Assembly (NCBI GenBank): GCA_002432195.1
Contig: DJGG01000141.1
Location: 36,922-58,796, forward strand
Direction: 5' to 3'
Length of the DNA: 21,875 nucleotides
DNA from: Desulfobacteraceae bacterium UBA5852
GTDB taxonomy: Bacteria > Desulfobacterota > Desulfobacteria > Desulfobacterales > UBA5852
Shown one piece after another: positions 8,256 through 15,985 of the stretch. The first letter of the stretch is position 1; every line of letters begins with the position of its first letter. Position numbers and translations under genes: made by a program. Below the pieces are notes generated by a model. It had not been told where the DNA came from, ran no database searches, and saw nothing but the letters and a program-made list of their open reading frames with translations.

Positions 8256-9125
8256 TCAGATGTCGAGGACCAGCGTGCGCGCGACCCGGGCACGGCCGCC
8301 GGCCATGAGGCTCGCGATCCGCCCGTCCCCGAGGGACAGCCGCACGTGGATGAGGCTGGGGGACGGCGGCCGCATCAAATGCCCCTGCTCGATGCGCAGG
8401 ACCTCCCGGGGGAGCCGCAGGCGGTCGTGGAGGAAGGCCGCCAGGGGACCCGCGGCCATGCCGGTGGCGGATTCCTCCGGAATCCCGAAGCGCGGAGCGA
8501 ACATGCGCGCTCCGGCATCGCGGCCGGGGCGGCGGGTCTGGCAGGAGAAGATATAGTATCCCACCAGGCCGAGCTCCTCGCAGAGCGCCGTGACCGTCTG
8601 GCCGTCGGGCTGCGCCGCGACCACCGCCCCTTCACCGGCCAGCGGCACGATCAGAAAACCGTTGCCCGTGTCCACCACCACGGGCGCCTGCCCGGCCATG
8701 AGGTCCTTGGCCCCCAGCCCCAGGGATCCCAGCACCTCCCCCGCGCGGCCGGGGAGTTCCCGGTAGCGCGGGGCCAACTGCTCCATGAAGGCCATGTCGC
8801 CCTCCAGCACGATCTCGCGCCGGCCTTCGATGGTCTCCTTGGAACTTCGGGAGCCGCTGATCCGGCCCACCTGGCGCAGGTAGGCGAAGGCGGCGATGGT
8901 GGCATGCCCGCAATGGGCGATTTGCCGGGTAGGCGTGAAGAACTCCAGCTTGACCTCCGCCATGACCGAGGCCGAGACGAAAGCCGTCTCCGAGAGGCCG
9001 ATGGCCCCCGCCACCCGCTGTTTCTGGTCCGCGCTCAGGTTGTCGGCGTCCAGCACCACGGCAGCGGGGTTGCCCCCCCGGCCCTGGTCCACGAAAGCAT
9101 TGACAATCTCTACCCTGATGTACAT
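8256..9125 (-). CDS. PhzF family isomerase-like protein
   Basis: A 289-aa cytoplasmic enzyme of the PhzF/diaminopimelate-epimerase fold. Visible hallmarks: GGNPAAVV near residues 17-24, the catalytic-type Glu46 in GLSETAFV, RQIAHCGHAT in the first domain, and ESATGMAAGPLAAFL in the second. The full length matches the family. PhzF proper acts in phenazine synthesis, but most bacterial homologues stand alone, as here, and have unknown substrates; no other phenazine gene is present. The ATG at 9125 was chosen over 9158 because AAAGGGGG precedes it and MYIRVEIVNAF is the family N-terminus. It is convergent with the MASE3 gene and divergent from the PilZ-LysM gene. Confidence 0.87.
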   Translation of the reverse strand: MYIRVEIVNAFVDQGRGGNPAAVVLDADNLSADQKQRVAGAIGLSETAFVSASVMAEVKLEFFTPTRQIAHCGHATIAAFAYLRQVGRISGSRSSKETIEGRREIVLEGDMAFMEQLAPRYRELPGRAGEVLGSLGLGAKDLMAGQAPVVVDTGNGFLIVPLAGEGAVVAAQPDGQTVTALCEELGLVGYYIFSCQTRRPGRDAGARMFAPRFGIPEESATGMAAGPLAAFLHDRLRLPREVLRIEQGHLMRPPSPSLIHVRLSLGDGRIASLMAGGRARVARTLVLDI

Positions 9126-9488
9126 GCGGCCCCCTTTAGGCGCCGGCATTCCCCTCACCGCGGGCCGATGGGAAAAGCGGAGCCACCTTAAAGGGTTGTG
9201 GGCATTTTCGCGAGGCCCTCAACGCAGCCTTTCGGCCCCGGACACCGTTCATCCACCGCCTGCTAGCCACGATCTTCGGAACCGTCAAGGCACCCGGTCC
9301 TGGTGCGGCGGTGTCGGGTCGCCCACCTGAAAAATGGATTTGCCGTCCGGGTCCCTTCTGCGCTATCGTCGCGGCACGTTTCCACGGCCACGGCCCATGG
9401 CCGCCCCACCCAAATCGGGACCACGATCCCCGGGCTGCCGCGAGCGGCACCCTGACGGCGCCGGTCGCGGCGCTCCGGAGGCTGCGCG
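9126..9488. promoter_or_regulatory. Divergent intergenic region, phzF-like / PilZ-LysM
   Basis: A 363-bp gap with no convincing gene. A weak sigma70-like promoter for the rightward gene may be TTGCCG (9340-9345), an 18-bp spacer and TATCGT (9364-9369). No promoter stands out for the leftward gene. Confidence 0.3.
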
Positions 9489-10478
9489 ATGCACGCACGA
9501 ACATCGGAAAGACGCCGCCAGCCGCGGCTGTCCCTGGACAAGGCGGACGGCCTGGTGGGCATGGTGGCACGACCCGACAGCGCTCCCGGTGCGGTTCCCG
9601 CCTCCATCGTGGACATCAGCCGCATCGGCTTCCGGCTGGTCCTCGAGGGCAAGGATGCCGGGGACATGGTCCAGGCACCGGTCCTCCTGCTCGAGAAGAT
9701 CGTAGGCACGGCCACGATCCGCTTCAGTGAACCCGTGCAGCTGGCCGTCAAGTGGCTCCAGGCCGATTCTTCCCACAACCGCATGACCCTGGGGTGTGAA
9801 ATCGGCCGCATCGCCGATGCGGATGTTGCCCAGGTGGCGCGCTACGTGGATGCCGAAATGCGTTGGACGCGCGCCGCTCTCCGGGAGCACGCTGCCAGTG
9901 CACCCGCGGATGCCGGCCACCCGCCGCTGATGGCCGACGAAGAAGCCATTGAGGAGCTTACCCCCATGGCCCCCGAAAACGATCAAGCGCGGCCCCGCCG
10001 TTACCGCCTGGCCGGCTGTCTGCTGGCCGGCCTTCTGGTGGCGGCGGCCTTCTGGTGGCTCCGCGGCCCGGGCACGGCATCCGACCCCCGTTACCCGGCG
10101 TTGGATGATCGCCTGCGTGCCCTGGAAGACAGCGGCGCGGACCGGACGCCCCTGGACGAGCGGCTGCAGCAGCTGGAACTCGAGATCCAGGCCCTGGGGC
10201 GCGCCCTGAGCGACGCCCACCAGGCCCGCGAGATGCTGACCCGGCGCCTGGAGGAACTCGACGCCCGCCTCACGCCGGCCGCAGCGCCCGCCGCGGCCGC
10301 GGCCGACCCCCCCGCGGCCCCCGTCGGCGGCACCGCTTACCACACCGTGGGGCGGGGCGAAAACCTCTTCCGCATTGCCCTGCACCACAAAACCACCGTG
10401 GCGGAATTGCGCGCCGCCAACAACCTCCAGGCCGACGACCCCATCCGCCCGGGGCAAAAGCTCAAGCTGCCCGAGTGA
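9489..10478 (+). CDS. PilZ domain - transmembrane - coiled coil - LysM protein
   Basis: A 329-aa protein that appears to join second-messenger sensing to cell-wall binding. Residues about 8-125 form a PilZ domain with RRRQPR at 8-13 and DISRIGF at 42-48, matching the RxxxR and (D/N)xSxxG c-di-GMP binding motifs. One membrane helix (about 174-191) follows a basic patch (RPRRYR), so PilZ should be cytoplasmic. Residues about 204-262 form a coiled coil (LDDRLRALED...RLEELDARL), then an Ala/Pro linker and one LysM domain (about 283-327: YHTVGRGENLFRIALHH...IRPGQKLKL), which would bind peptidoglycan glycan in the periplasm. GGAGG lies 7 nt before the ATG. Domain calls are firm; the inside-out link is inference. 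No matching cyclase or esterase is adjacent. Confidence 0.88.
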   Translation: MHARTSERRRQPRLSLDKADGLVGMVARPDSAPGAVPASIVDISRIGFRLVLEGKDAGDMVQAPVLLLEKIVGTATIRFSEPVQLAVKWLQADSSHNRMTLGCEIGRIADADVAQVARYVDAEMRWTRAALREHAASAPADAGHPPLMADEEAIEELTPMAPENDQARPRRYRLAGCLLAGLLVAAAFWWLRGPGTASDPRYPALDDRLRALEDSGADRTPLDERLQQLELEIQALGRALSDAHQAREMLTRRLEELDARLTPAAAPAAAAADPPAAPVGGTAYHTVGRGENLFRIALHHKTTVAELRAANNLQADDPIRPGQKLKLPE

Positions 10479-10597
10479 GGCGCAACCTGCGGCCACGGTC
10501 CCGGCTAAGACCGGCGGGTGACCCGGCGCCGCCCTGAACCGCCGGATCTTGCGCGCCGCTGCGGGCTTTGCGCACCAGAGCCTGTCAAGGAGCCGGA

Positions 10598-11686
10598 ATG
10601 CCCTCCCGAAGCGAAGCCCTCCGCATGCCCGTATTCGACGGGCACAACGACACCCTGCTGAATCTGCACCTGCCGGAACGCGGCAAAGGTCGCTCCTTTT
10701 TCACGCGCAGCGCCACCGGCCACCTGGACCTGCCCCGCGCCCGGGAGGGCGGCTACGCCGGCGGCCTGTTTGCGATCTTCGTTCCCACCCCCGGTCCCGC
10801 GGGGCCCTGGGTGCCGGAGATGATCCATCAGTCGGCCGGCGCCTACGAGGTGCGGCTCGCCGATCCCATCGATCCCGACCACGCCGCCGCCTTCAGCGCG
10901 CGCCTCCTGGGGGATGCCCGGCGGCTGGCGGCCGACTCCGGGGGCGGGGTGGCGGTGGTGCGCACCACGGACGAACTGCACGCCTGCCTGGCGCGCGGGG
11001 TGCTGGCCATGGTGCTGCATTTCGAGGGGGCCGAGGCCATCGACGCCCGTCTCCAGCGGCTCGAGGACTTCTACCGCCAGGGATTGCGCTCCATCGGCAT
11101 CACCTGGAGCCGCGCCAATGCCTTCGGCTGGGGGGTCCCGTTCAAATTCCCGTCAACTCCGGACATCGGCCCGGGGTTGACCGCCGCCGGCAAGGAATTG
11201 GTGCGGGCCTGCAACGATCTCGGCCTGCTGGTGGACTTGGCGCATCTGAACGCCCGCGGCTTCTGGGACGCGGCCCGCATCTCCCGCGCCCCTCTGGTGG
11301 TGAGCCACACGGCGGCGCATGCCCTGGCTCCCCGCTCGCGCAACCTCACCGACGACCAACTGGCCGCAGTGGCCGACAGTCACGGCGTGGTGGGGGTCAC
11401 CTTCGCCATCAGCGATCTCACCCCCGACGGCCGGCGCGAGGGGGATGCGCCCCTGGACCTGGTGATACGGCACTTCGCGTATCTGGTGGAGCGCATGGGC
11501 ATCGACCACGTGGCCTTCGGGTCGGACCTGGACGGCACGTCGATTCCCCGCGATGTCGGGGACGTCACCGGATTCCCTCGGCTCCTGGACGCCCTCGCGG
11601 CCCAGGGGTTTGGCCCCGAGGACTTGCGCCGCCTGGCCCACGGGAATTGGCTGCGGGTCATCGCGGCAACCTGGAAACGCCCATGA
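10598..11686 (+). CDS. Membrane dipeptidase family (peptidase M19) enzyme
   Basis: A 362-aa zinc dipeptidase of the renal-dipeptidase family, which cleaves dipeptides and often tolerates a D-residue at the C-terminal side. Metal-site motifs are present: DGHNDT with H16 and D18, the bridging Glu in HFEGAEAI, VVSHTAAHAL with RSRNLTDDQL after it, and FGSDLDG. No signal peptide or membrane segment is seen, so it should be cytoplasmic. The ATG at 10598 follows AAGGAG and was chosen over 10568; M10 (10625), directly before VFDGHND, is also possible. It is followed 49 bp later by a DNA glycosylase gene in the same direction, probably co-transcribed but without an evident functional tie. Confidence 0.88.
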   Translation: MPSRSEALRMPVFDGHNDTLLNLHLPERGKGRSFFTRSATGHLDLPRAREGGYAGGLFAIFVPTPGPAGPWVPEMIHQSAGAYEVRLADPIDPDHAAAFSARLLGDARRLAADSGGGVAVVRTTDELHACLARGVLAMVLHFEGAEAIDARLQRLEDFYRQGLRSIGITWSRANAFGWGVPFKFPSTPDIGPGLTAAGKELVRACNDLGLLVDLAHLNARGFWDAARISRAPLVVSHTAAHALAPRSRNLTDDQLAAVADSHGVVGVTFAISDLTPDGRREGDAPLDLVIRHFAYLVERMGIDHVAFGSDLDGTSIPRDVGDVTGFPRLLDALAAQGFGPEDLRRLAHGNWLRVIAATWKRP

Positions 11687-11735
11687 GGCACCGCAAGGCA
11701 TACACTCTGCGCTGCCTGCCGACCGGCCGACGGCC

Positions 11736-12938
11736 ATGCACGCCTTGACCGTGCGCCAGGCGCGCCGCCTGGCCTTGGCCCGGGCCGGCTTGCTGAAGCC
11801 GGAGTGGACCGGTTTCCCCCAGGCCGGAGCCGGCGCTGGCGCACCAGCGGCCGCCCTCGAGGTTATCGGCCGCTTCGGCTACCTCCAATTGGACACCGTG
11901 AGCGTGGCCGGGGCGCGCAGCCATGTGATCGTCCTGCTGTCGCGGCTCCAGGGGTTCGACCCGGCATCGGGGGAAAGCCTGCTGCAGCCGGGGGCCCCCC
12001 TGTTCGAGTACTGGGGCCATGAGGCAAGCTGGATCCCCCTCGAGCTCTACCCGGCCTTCGAATTCCGCCGGCAGACCTTCCACCGCCACCCCTGGTGGGG
12101 GGACCTGGTGGGCCGGCATCCGGCGGTGGCCACGGACCTGCTCCAGCGCATCCGCGATGCGGGTCCCTTGCGCTCCGCCGACCTGGAGGGGCGCGGGGGC
12201 CGCGGCTGGTGGGATCTCAACGTCGCCAAACGCGTGGCCACGGCGCTCTGGTCCCGCGGCGATCTGGCCGTGCGGGAACGGCGGCACTTCCAGCGCACCT
12301 ACGACCTGACCGAGCGGGTTATCCCGGAAGCCCTGCGCCTCCGGCCCCTGCCCCCGGAGGAAGGCCTGGAGCGCCTGCTGCTGAAGGCCTTGGAGGGTCA
12401 TGGCTGGGCTTCCTCGGGGACCCTTGCGGCCACCTGGCGCCTCACCGGACTCAAGCCCCAGGTGGATGCGGCCCTGGCGCGCCTGGCGACCAAGGGGATG
12501 GTCGCCCCCTGCGCGCTCGCCCACCCGGTGAACCGTCCCACCCCGGGCTGGATCCGGCCCGCCGACCGGGAATTGGCCCTGCGCCTCGACCGCCTCCGGC
12601 CCCGGCGCCACCGGGGAGTGCTGCTATCCCCCTTCGACCCCCTGCTGTGGGACCGCGGACGGGTCCGGCGCCTTTTCGGCTTCGATCAGGTCCTGGAGAT
12701 CTTCAAGCCCGCAGGCCAGCGCCGCTACGGCTATTTCTGCCTCCCCGTCCTGGCCGGCGATCACCTGGTGGCCCGGGTGGATCTCAAGGCCCGGCGCCGG
12801 GAGGGCACCCTGCAGGTGTGTGCCCTGCGTTTCGAGGCTACGGGCACCGCCATCCCCGCCATGCCGGTGGACGGCGAGGCCGTGCGTACGGCCCTGGAGC
12901 GCTACGCCCGGGCCCTGGGCCTGGCGGTGGTCCGCTGA
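11736..12938 (+). CDS. Winged-helix DNA glycosylase, YcaQ/AlkX (HTH_42) family
   Basis: A 400-aa protein of the HTH_42 (formerly DUF1006) family, whose characterised members (E. coli YcaQ/AlkX, Streptomyces AlkZ) excise alkylated bases and unhook interstrand crosslinks. The motif QLD at residues 51-53, in 'RFGYLQLDTVSV', corresponds to the catalytic Q-x-D form of the YcaQ subgroup rather than the Q-x-Q of AlkZ. Other hallmarks are LFEYWGHEASWIPLELYP, SPFDPLLWDRGRVRRLFGF and the C-terminal YGYFCLPVL...RVDLKARR. The start at 11736 (MHALTVRQARRLAL) was chosen because family proteins begin this way and the upstream frame overlaps the dipeptidase. No clear Shine-Dalgarno is visible, so translation may depend on the gene before it. 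Confidence 0.87.
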   Translation: MHALTVRQARRLALARAGLLKPEWTGFPQAGAGAGAPAAALEVIGRFGYLQLDTVSVAGARSHVIVLLSRLQGFDPASGESLLQPGAPLFEYWGHEASWIPLELYPAFEFRRQTFHRHPWWGDLVGRHPAVATDLLQRIRDAGPLRSADLEGRGGRGWWDLNVAKRVATALWSRGDLAVRERRHFQRTYDLTERVIPEALRLRPLPPEEGLERLLLKALEGHGWASSGTLAATWRLTGLKPQVDAALARLATKGMVAPCALAHPVNRPTPGWIRPADRELALRLDRLRPRRHRGVLLSPFDPLLWDRGRVRRLFGFDQVLEIFKPAGQRRYGYFCLPVLAGDHLVARVDLKARRREGTLQVCALRFEATGTAIPAMPVDGEAVRTALERYARALGLAVVR

Positions 12939-12971
12939 GGGACGTGCCCCGCCTGGGGCCGCCACCGGCCA

Positions 12972-13000
12972 TTGGCATCGCGTCCCTTTTGACGTAAAGT
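12972..13000 (+). promoter_or_regulatory. Sigma70-type promoter for dedA-like gene
   Basis: TTGGCA (12972-12977, 5 of 6), a 17-bp spacer, and TAAAGT (12995-13000, 4 of 6), about 95 bp before the GTG at 13096. Confidence 0.45.
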
Positions 13001-13095
13001 GTCCGGGCGGTCGCCGGGAGTACCGGCGGACGGGCGGGCAGCCTCCCCGGGGAGGCCACGTGCCCGCGATGCCAACCATCCGCGGAGGATAAGGC

Positions 13096-13710
13096 GTGTT
13101 TCACGAAATTGTCGCCTGGTTGACCCAGACCATCGGGCACTGGGGGTATCCGGGCATTGTGGCCCTCATGTTCTTGGAGTCCTCCTTTTTCCCGTTCCCC
13201 AGCGAGGTCGTCATCCCCCCGGCCGGCTATCTCGTGGCTGCCGGCGAGATGAGCATGTCAATGGTGCTGCTGGCCGGCACCCTGGGCAGCCTCCTGGGAG
13301 CCGTCTTCAACTATTGGCTGGCCTTGAAGCTCGGCCGCCCGTTCCTGGAACGCTATGGACGCTATCTCCTGATCAGTGCCCACTCCCTGGAAAAAGCCGA
13401 TCGTTTTTTCCATCGCCACGGCCACATCAGCATGTTTATCGGACGCCTGCTCCCGGGGATCCGCCAATACATCTCCCTGCCCGCCGGCATCGCCCGCATG
13501 AGCCTGTGGCGCTTCTGCCTCGCCACGGCCCTGGGGGCGGGAATCTGGGTGACCGTCCTGGCGCTGGCAGGCTACTGGTTCGGCCAGAACGAGGAACTGA
13601 TCGGACGGCATCTCCACTGGGTTACGGCGGCGCTGGTGCTTTTTTGCCTGGTCCTGGGGTGGGCCTACTGGCTCCGCTGGCGGCGGGCCTCCGGCGGCAC
13701 GCGCACCTGA
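13096..13710 (+). CDS. DedA family membrane protein
   Basis: A 204-aa inner-membrane protein of the DedA/VTT family, involved elsewhere in lipid (undecaprenyl phosphate or phosphatidylethanolamine) flipping and proton-motive-force homeostasis. Family hallmarks: FLESSFFPFPSEVVIPPAGYL near residues 26-46, a glycine-rich GTLGSLLGAVFNYWLALKLGRP, and FIGRLLPGIRQYISLPAGIARM with the conserved Arg residues near 118-135. Several hydrophobic segments are seen and the length is typical. It starts with GTG, 5 nt after GGAGGATAAGGC. It has its own promoter candidate and no same-strand partner close by, although the cytochrome c' gene follows 204 bp later. Which lipid it handles cannot be told. Confidence 0.88.
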   Translation: MFHEIVAWLTQTIGHWGYPGIVALMFLESSFFPFPSEVVIPPAGYLVAAGEMSMSMVLLAGTLGSLLGAVFNYWLALKLGRPFLERYGRYLLISAHSLEKADRFFHRHGHISMFIGRLLPGIRQYISLPAGIARMSLWRFCLATALGAGIWVTVLALAGYWFGQNEELIGRHLHWVTAALVLFCLVLGWAYWLRWRRASGGTRT

Positions 13711-13770
13711 TCCGTTGGGCCGGGGGCCGAAAATCCGTCACAGGGCCGAAAGACAAGGCGCGATGCCTCT

Positions 13771-13799
13771 TTTACTCCCAGCCGAGATGCGCTAATAAT
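13771..13799 (+). promoter_or_regulatory. Sigma70-type promoter for cytochrome c'
   Basis: TTTACT (13771-13776, 4 of 6), a 17-bp spacer, and AATAAT (13794-13799, 5 of 6). It lies in a locally A/T-richer patch, about 115 bp before the ATG at 13915. Confidence 0.5.
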
Positions 13800-13914
13800 G
13801 GATGGTGGCCGCCTCGACGGCTGGCCGCCCGCCATTCGCATCCGCCGGCCCGCGTGGTGCGGGGCACTGCCCCGGGGCCCGCGCAACCCTGTTCAACCGA
13901 GGAGGAAGACGGTT

Positions 13915-14373
13915 ATGAAACGCCTGTCGGCAGTGTTGGTGGTCATGACAATCGTGGTGAGTGTCCTGATGGGGAGCGCCTGGGGGCAGTTTGCCAAGCC
14001 CGAGGAGGCCATTGCCTACCGCCAAGCGGTCATGGTCCTGATCGGCCAGCACTTCGGGCGCCTGGCCGCCATGGTCAAGGGGGACCGGGATTACGACCTG
14101 GACGAGTTCGCCAACAATGCGGCCCTGGTGGAGACCTTCGCGGGACTTCCCTGGGAGGCCTTCATGGAACCCGGCAGCGACAAAGGCGATACATCGCTGA
14201 AACCCGAGGCCTTCAAGAACAAGGACACCTTCGAACAGGCCGCCCAGGCGCTGGAAAACGAAACCTCCCAGTTGGCGATCGTGGCCGAGGGTGGAGACCT
14301 GCCGGCCATCAAGGAGCAGTTCGGCCGCACGGCCCAGAGCTGCAAAAACTGCCACTCCGCGTACCGCAAATAG
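13915..14373 (+). CDS. Cytochrome c'/c556 family, periplasmic
   Basis: A 152-aa exported haem protein. A signal peptide (KR, hydrophobic core, SAWG, cleavage near residue 24) is followed by a four-helix cytochrome c' body. The haem site C143-x2-C146-H147 sits at the extreme C-terminus, as is typical for class II c cytochromes. Roles known in the family include electron transfer and binding of NO or CO. YRQAVM near residues 35-40 is where c556 proteins carry an axial Met, so c' (five-coordinate) and c556 (six-coordinate) cannot be separated. GAGGAGG lies 9-15 nt upstream. The gene is convergent, 60 bp apart, with a b-type cytochrome that is a plausible membrane electron donor. Confidence 0.88.
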   Translation: MKRLSAVLVVMTIVVSVLMGSAWGQFAKPEEAIAYRQAVMVLIGQHFGRLAAMVKGDRDYDLDEFANNAALVETFAGLPWEAFMEPGSDKGDTSLKPEAFKNKDTFEQAAQALENETSQLAIVAEGGDLPAIKEQFGRTAQSCKNCHSAYRK

Positions 14374-14420
14374 CCGACCGGCAGGGGATCGCCAGGGGGC
14401 GGGATAACCGGCAGGCCCTG

Positions 14421-14432
14421 GGTGCGCGCACC
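14421..14432. other. 12-bp perfect palindrome between convergent cytochrome genes
   Basis: GGTGCGCGCACC lies one base beyond the cytochrome b stop codon. There is no T-run, so it is not a standard terminator. Confidence 0.35.
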
Positions 14433-14433
14433 G

Positions 14434-15123
14434 TCAACGTACCAGGAAATAGACGGCCAGGGCCACCGACCCCGCAATCCAGGCCGCCCGCCCGAGGCGA
14501 TCGCCTTCGGGCGCGGGGGCGGTGCCATACCACTCCTTCCGGCCCGTGATCATGGGCGTCACCAGGTTTTCGCCCCGAAGCCAGTAGAACATGATGGCGG
14601 CGAGGTGGAGCGCCACCAGCGCCACGACCACCTGCTGGTTGAGACGGTGGAGCCGGGTGAGGAAATCGCTGGCGGCCTTGCTCACCAAGGGCATCAGAGG
14701 GCCTTCGGTGAGAATGTCATCGCTGGCGAAGAGACCGGTGACAGCCTGCAACAGGAGGCTGGCGAGCATCGCCAGGATGGACCAGCCGCCAAGGGGATTG
14801 TGCCCCGGATGCCGGGGAGCCTGCCGGCGCCAGAGGTCCCGGGCGTAACGGGCCGCGGCCGCCGGCCCGCGCACGAAATCGGCGAAACGCGCGTGGCGCC
14901 CGCCCACCAGGCCCCAGGCCAGACGGAACAGGATGAGGCCCAGGATCGCTCCGCCGCTCCAGAGGTGGTAGCGCATGGCATTGCCGCCGGTCCGGCCGCT
15001 GACATAGGAAAGAGCGACGCAAACCACCAGCAGCCAATGGAAGAGGCGCGTCGGCAGGTCCCACACCCGGATAGTGGGCGGGCCGTCCGAGGTTCCGGGG
15101 CCGTTTTCCTTGCGCCTGGCCAT
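14434..15123 (-). CDS. Cytochrome b561-type membrane protein
   Basis: A 229-aa di-haem b-type cytochrome of the bacterial b561/Ni-Fe-hydrogenase cytochrome b family. Candidate haem ligands lie in WDLPTRLFHWLLV (first helix), MRYHLWSGGAILGLILFR (second helix), and LHRLNQQVVVALVALHLAAIMFYW (late helices), followed by the conserved ENLVTPMITGRK. It likely passes electrons from the quinone pool to a periplasmic acceptor; the neighbouring cytochrome c' is the obvious candidate, since this pairing is common in Proteobacteria. The ATG at 15123 was chosen over a longer frame because GAGGAGGGATAGG precedes it and the extra 54 residues are low-complexity. The last helix and a short VR end complete the protein. 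Confidence 0.85.
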   Translation of the reverse strand: MARRKENGPGTSDGPPTIRVWDLPTRLFHWLLVVCVALSYVSGRTGGNAMRYHLWSGGAILGLILFRLAWGLVGGRHARFADFVRGPAAAARYARDLWRRQAPRHPGHNPLGGWSILAMLASLLLQAVTGLFASDDILTEGPLMPLVSKAASDFLTRLHRLNQQVVVALVALHLAAIMFYWLRGENLVTPMITGRKEWYGTAPAPEGDRLGRAAWIAGSVALAVYFLVR

Positions 15124-15426
15124 GCCTATCCCTCCTCGTACGGTGAACGGCCGGCCGCGCTGACGAGCGTGCGCGCGGCCTGGCCTTGGGGTGATGGGTG
15201 GCGGGGGGTGTGGCCGGAGGAACCGCCCCACCCGGACCGGTGGTGTCCGCTGGGGGGCGTTGCCGCCCCCCCTCGAGAAAGGCACGGGTCCAGGGGCCCC
15301 CGCTCACCATCAGCATGCCCGGATTGCACATGATTGGCAAGTCGGAATTCCCCGCGGCGCCGGCGGCCTGTCGCTGGCCTTTGGGTTCTTGCGGGCGCAA
15401 CCATGCGGTAAAAGGGGGCCGCCATC
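15124..15426. other. Divergent intergenic gap with strong hairpin
   Basis: A 303-bp gap between the leftward cytochrome b and the rightward DUF6713 gene. It holds an 8-bp GC stem GGGGGGCG/CGCCCCCC with a TTGC loop (15252-15271). No T-run follows on either strand. No clear promoter or gene was seen. Confidence 0.45.
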
Positions 15427-15798
15427 GTGTACGAGGTGCTCTTCTGGGTCTACCTGCTCAATGCCGTCCTGCTGATCAACCACGAAATCGACTCCGCCTA
15501 CTGGAAGGAATGGGAACTCTTCCGCCTTTCGGGGGGCATCACGCTCTTCCTTCTGCTCCACTTCCCCATGCTCTTCCTGATTCTCTATGGATTGGTGCTG
15601 GTTGACCGCCGATCCCCGGCCGGCCTGGCCATTTCTCTGGTGCTCAGCGCCGGGGGGCTTTTGGCTTTCCTGATTCACATGTACTTTCTGAAAAAGGGGC
15701 GCGACGAGTTCCGGCTGCCCATCTCGCTTTTTATCCTCTACGCCACCATGGCGGTGTCCGTGGTGCAGGCCAGCCTGGCCATCCGCCTGCTGTTCTGA
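15427..15798 (+). CDS. DUF6713-like small membrane protein
   Basis: A 123-aa hydrophobic protein with about four membrane helices (near residues 3-18, 35-60, 66-88 and 98-120). The N-terminal pattern LLNAVLLINHEIDSAYWKEWELF, with acidic and aromatic residues around H19-E20-D22, matches what I recall of the DUF6713 family, which has no known function. It starts with GTG at 15427, preceded by AAAGGGGG. It lies 187 bp before the PLP-enzyme gene with a large hairpin in between, so the two are probably not one simple unit. The family name is from memory and less certain than the membrane topology. Confidence 0.7.
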   Translation: MYEVLFWVYLLNAVLLINHEIDSAYWKEWELFRLSGGITLFLLLHFPMLFLILYGLVLVDRRSPAGLAISLVLSAGGLLAFLIHMYFLKKGRDEFRLPISLFILYATMAVSVVQASLAIRLLF

Positions 15799-15919
15799 GC
15801 ACTTCGGCCGCAATCCTCCGCCCACGGCCCGGCAGGGGCGGGCGATCCCCCCAGCGCCTTCAGGCGCCCGCCGGAATGCGGCACCCGCGGCGCCTTCCCG
15901 GGAACTGACCCGGAATCCC

Positions 15920-15964
15920 GCGCTTCGGAAAACGGCATAACCCGACCGGGTTTTTCCGAAGCGC
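15920..15964. terminator. 13-bp perfect inverted repeat with nested hairpin
   Basis: Arms GCGCTTCGGAAAA (15920-15932) and TTTTCCGAAGCGC (15952-15964) match perfectly, and inside them AACCC/GGGTT forms a further small stem. It ends just before the ribosome binding site of the aldolase-like gene. It may be a terminator for the DUF6713 gene, though no T-run follows the outer arm (TTTTT is within it), or a leader or operator for the downstream gene. A smaller GCGCC/GGCGC hairpin lies at 15854-15867. Confidence 0.5.
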
Positions 15965-15985
15965 CCACCAGAGGAGAGGCCAACC

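Noticed and set aside
8256..9125. Phenazine biosynthesis gene cluster
   Set aside because: PhzF-like proteins are common outside phenazine pathways and no other phz gene is present.
13996..14373. Alternative earlier start at 13798 for cytochrome c'
   Set aside because: It would place 39 Pro/Arg-rich residues before a perfect signal peptide; the ATG at 13915 has GAGGAGG upstream and the promoter lies at 13771-13799.
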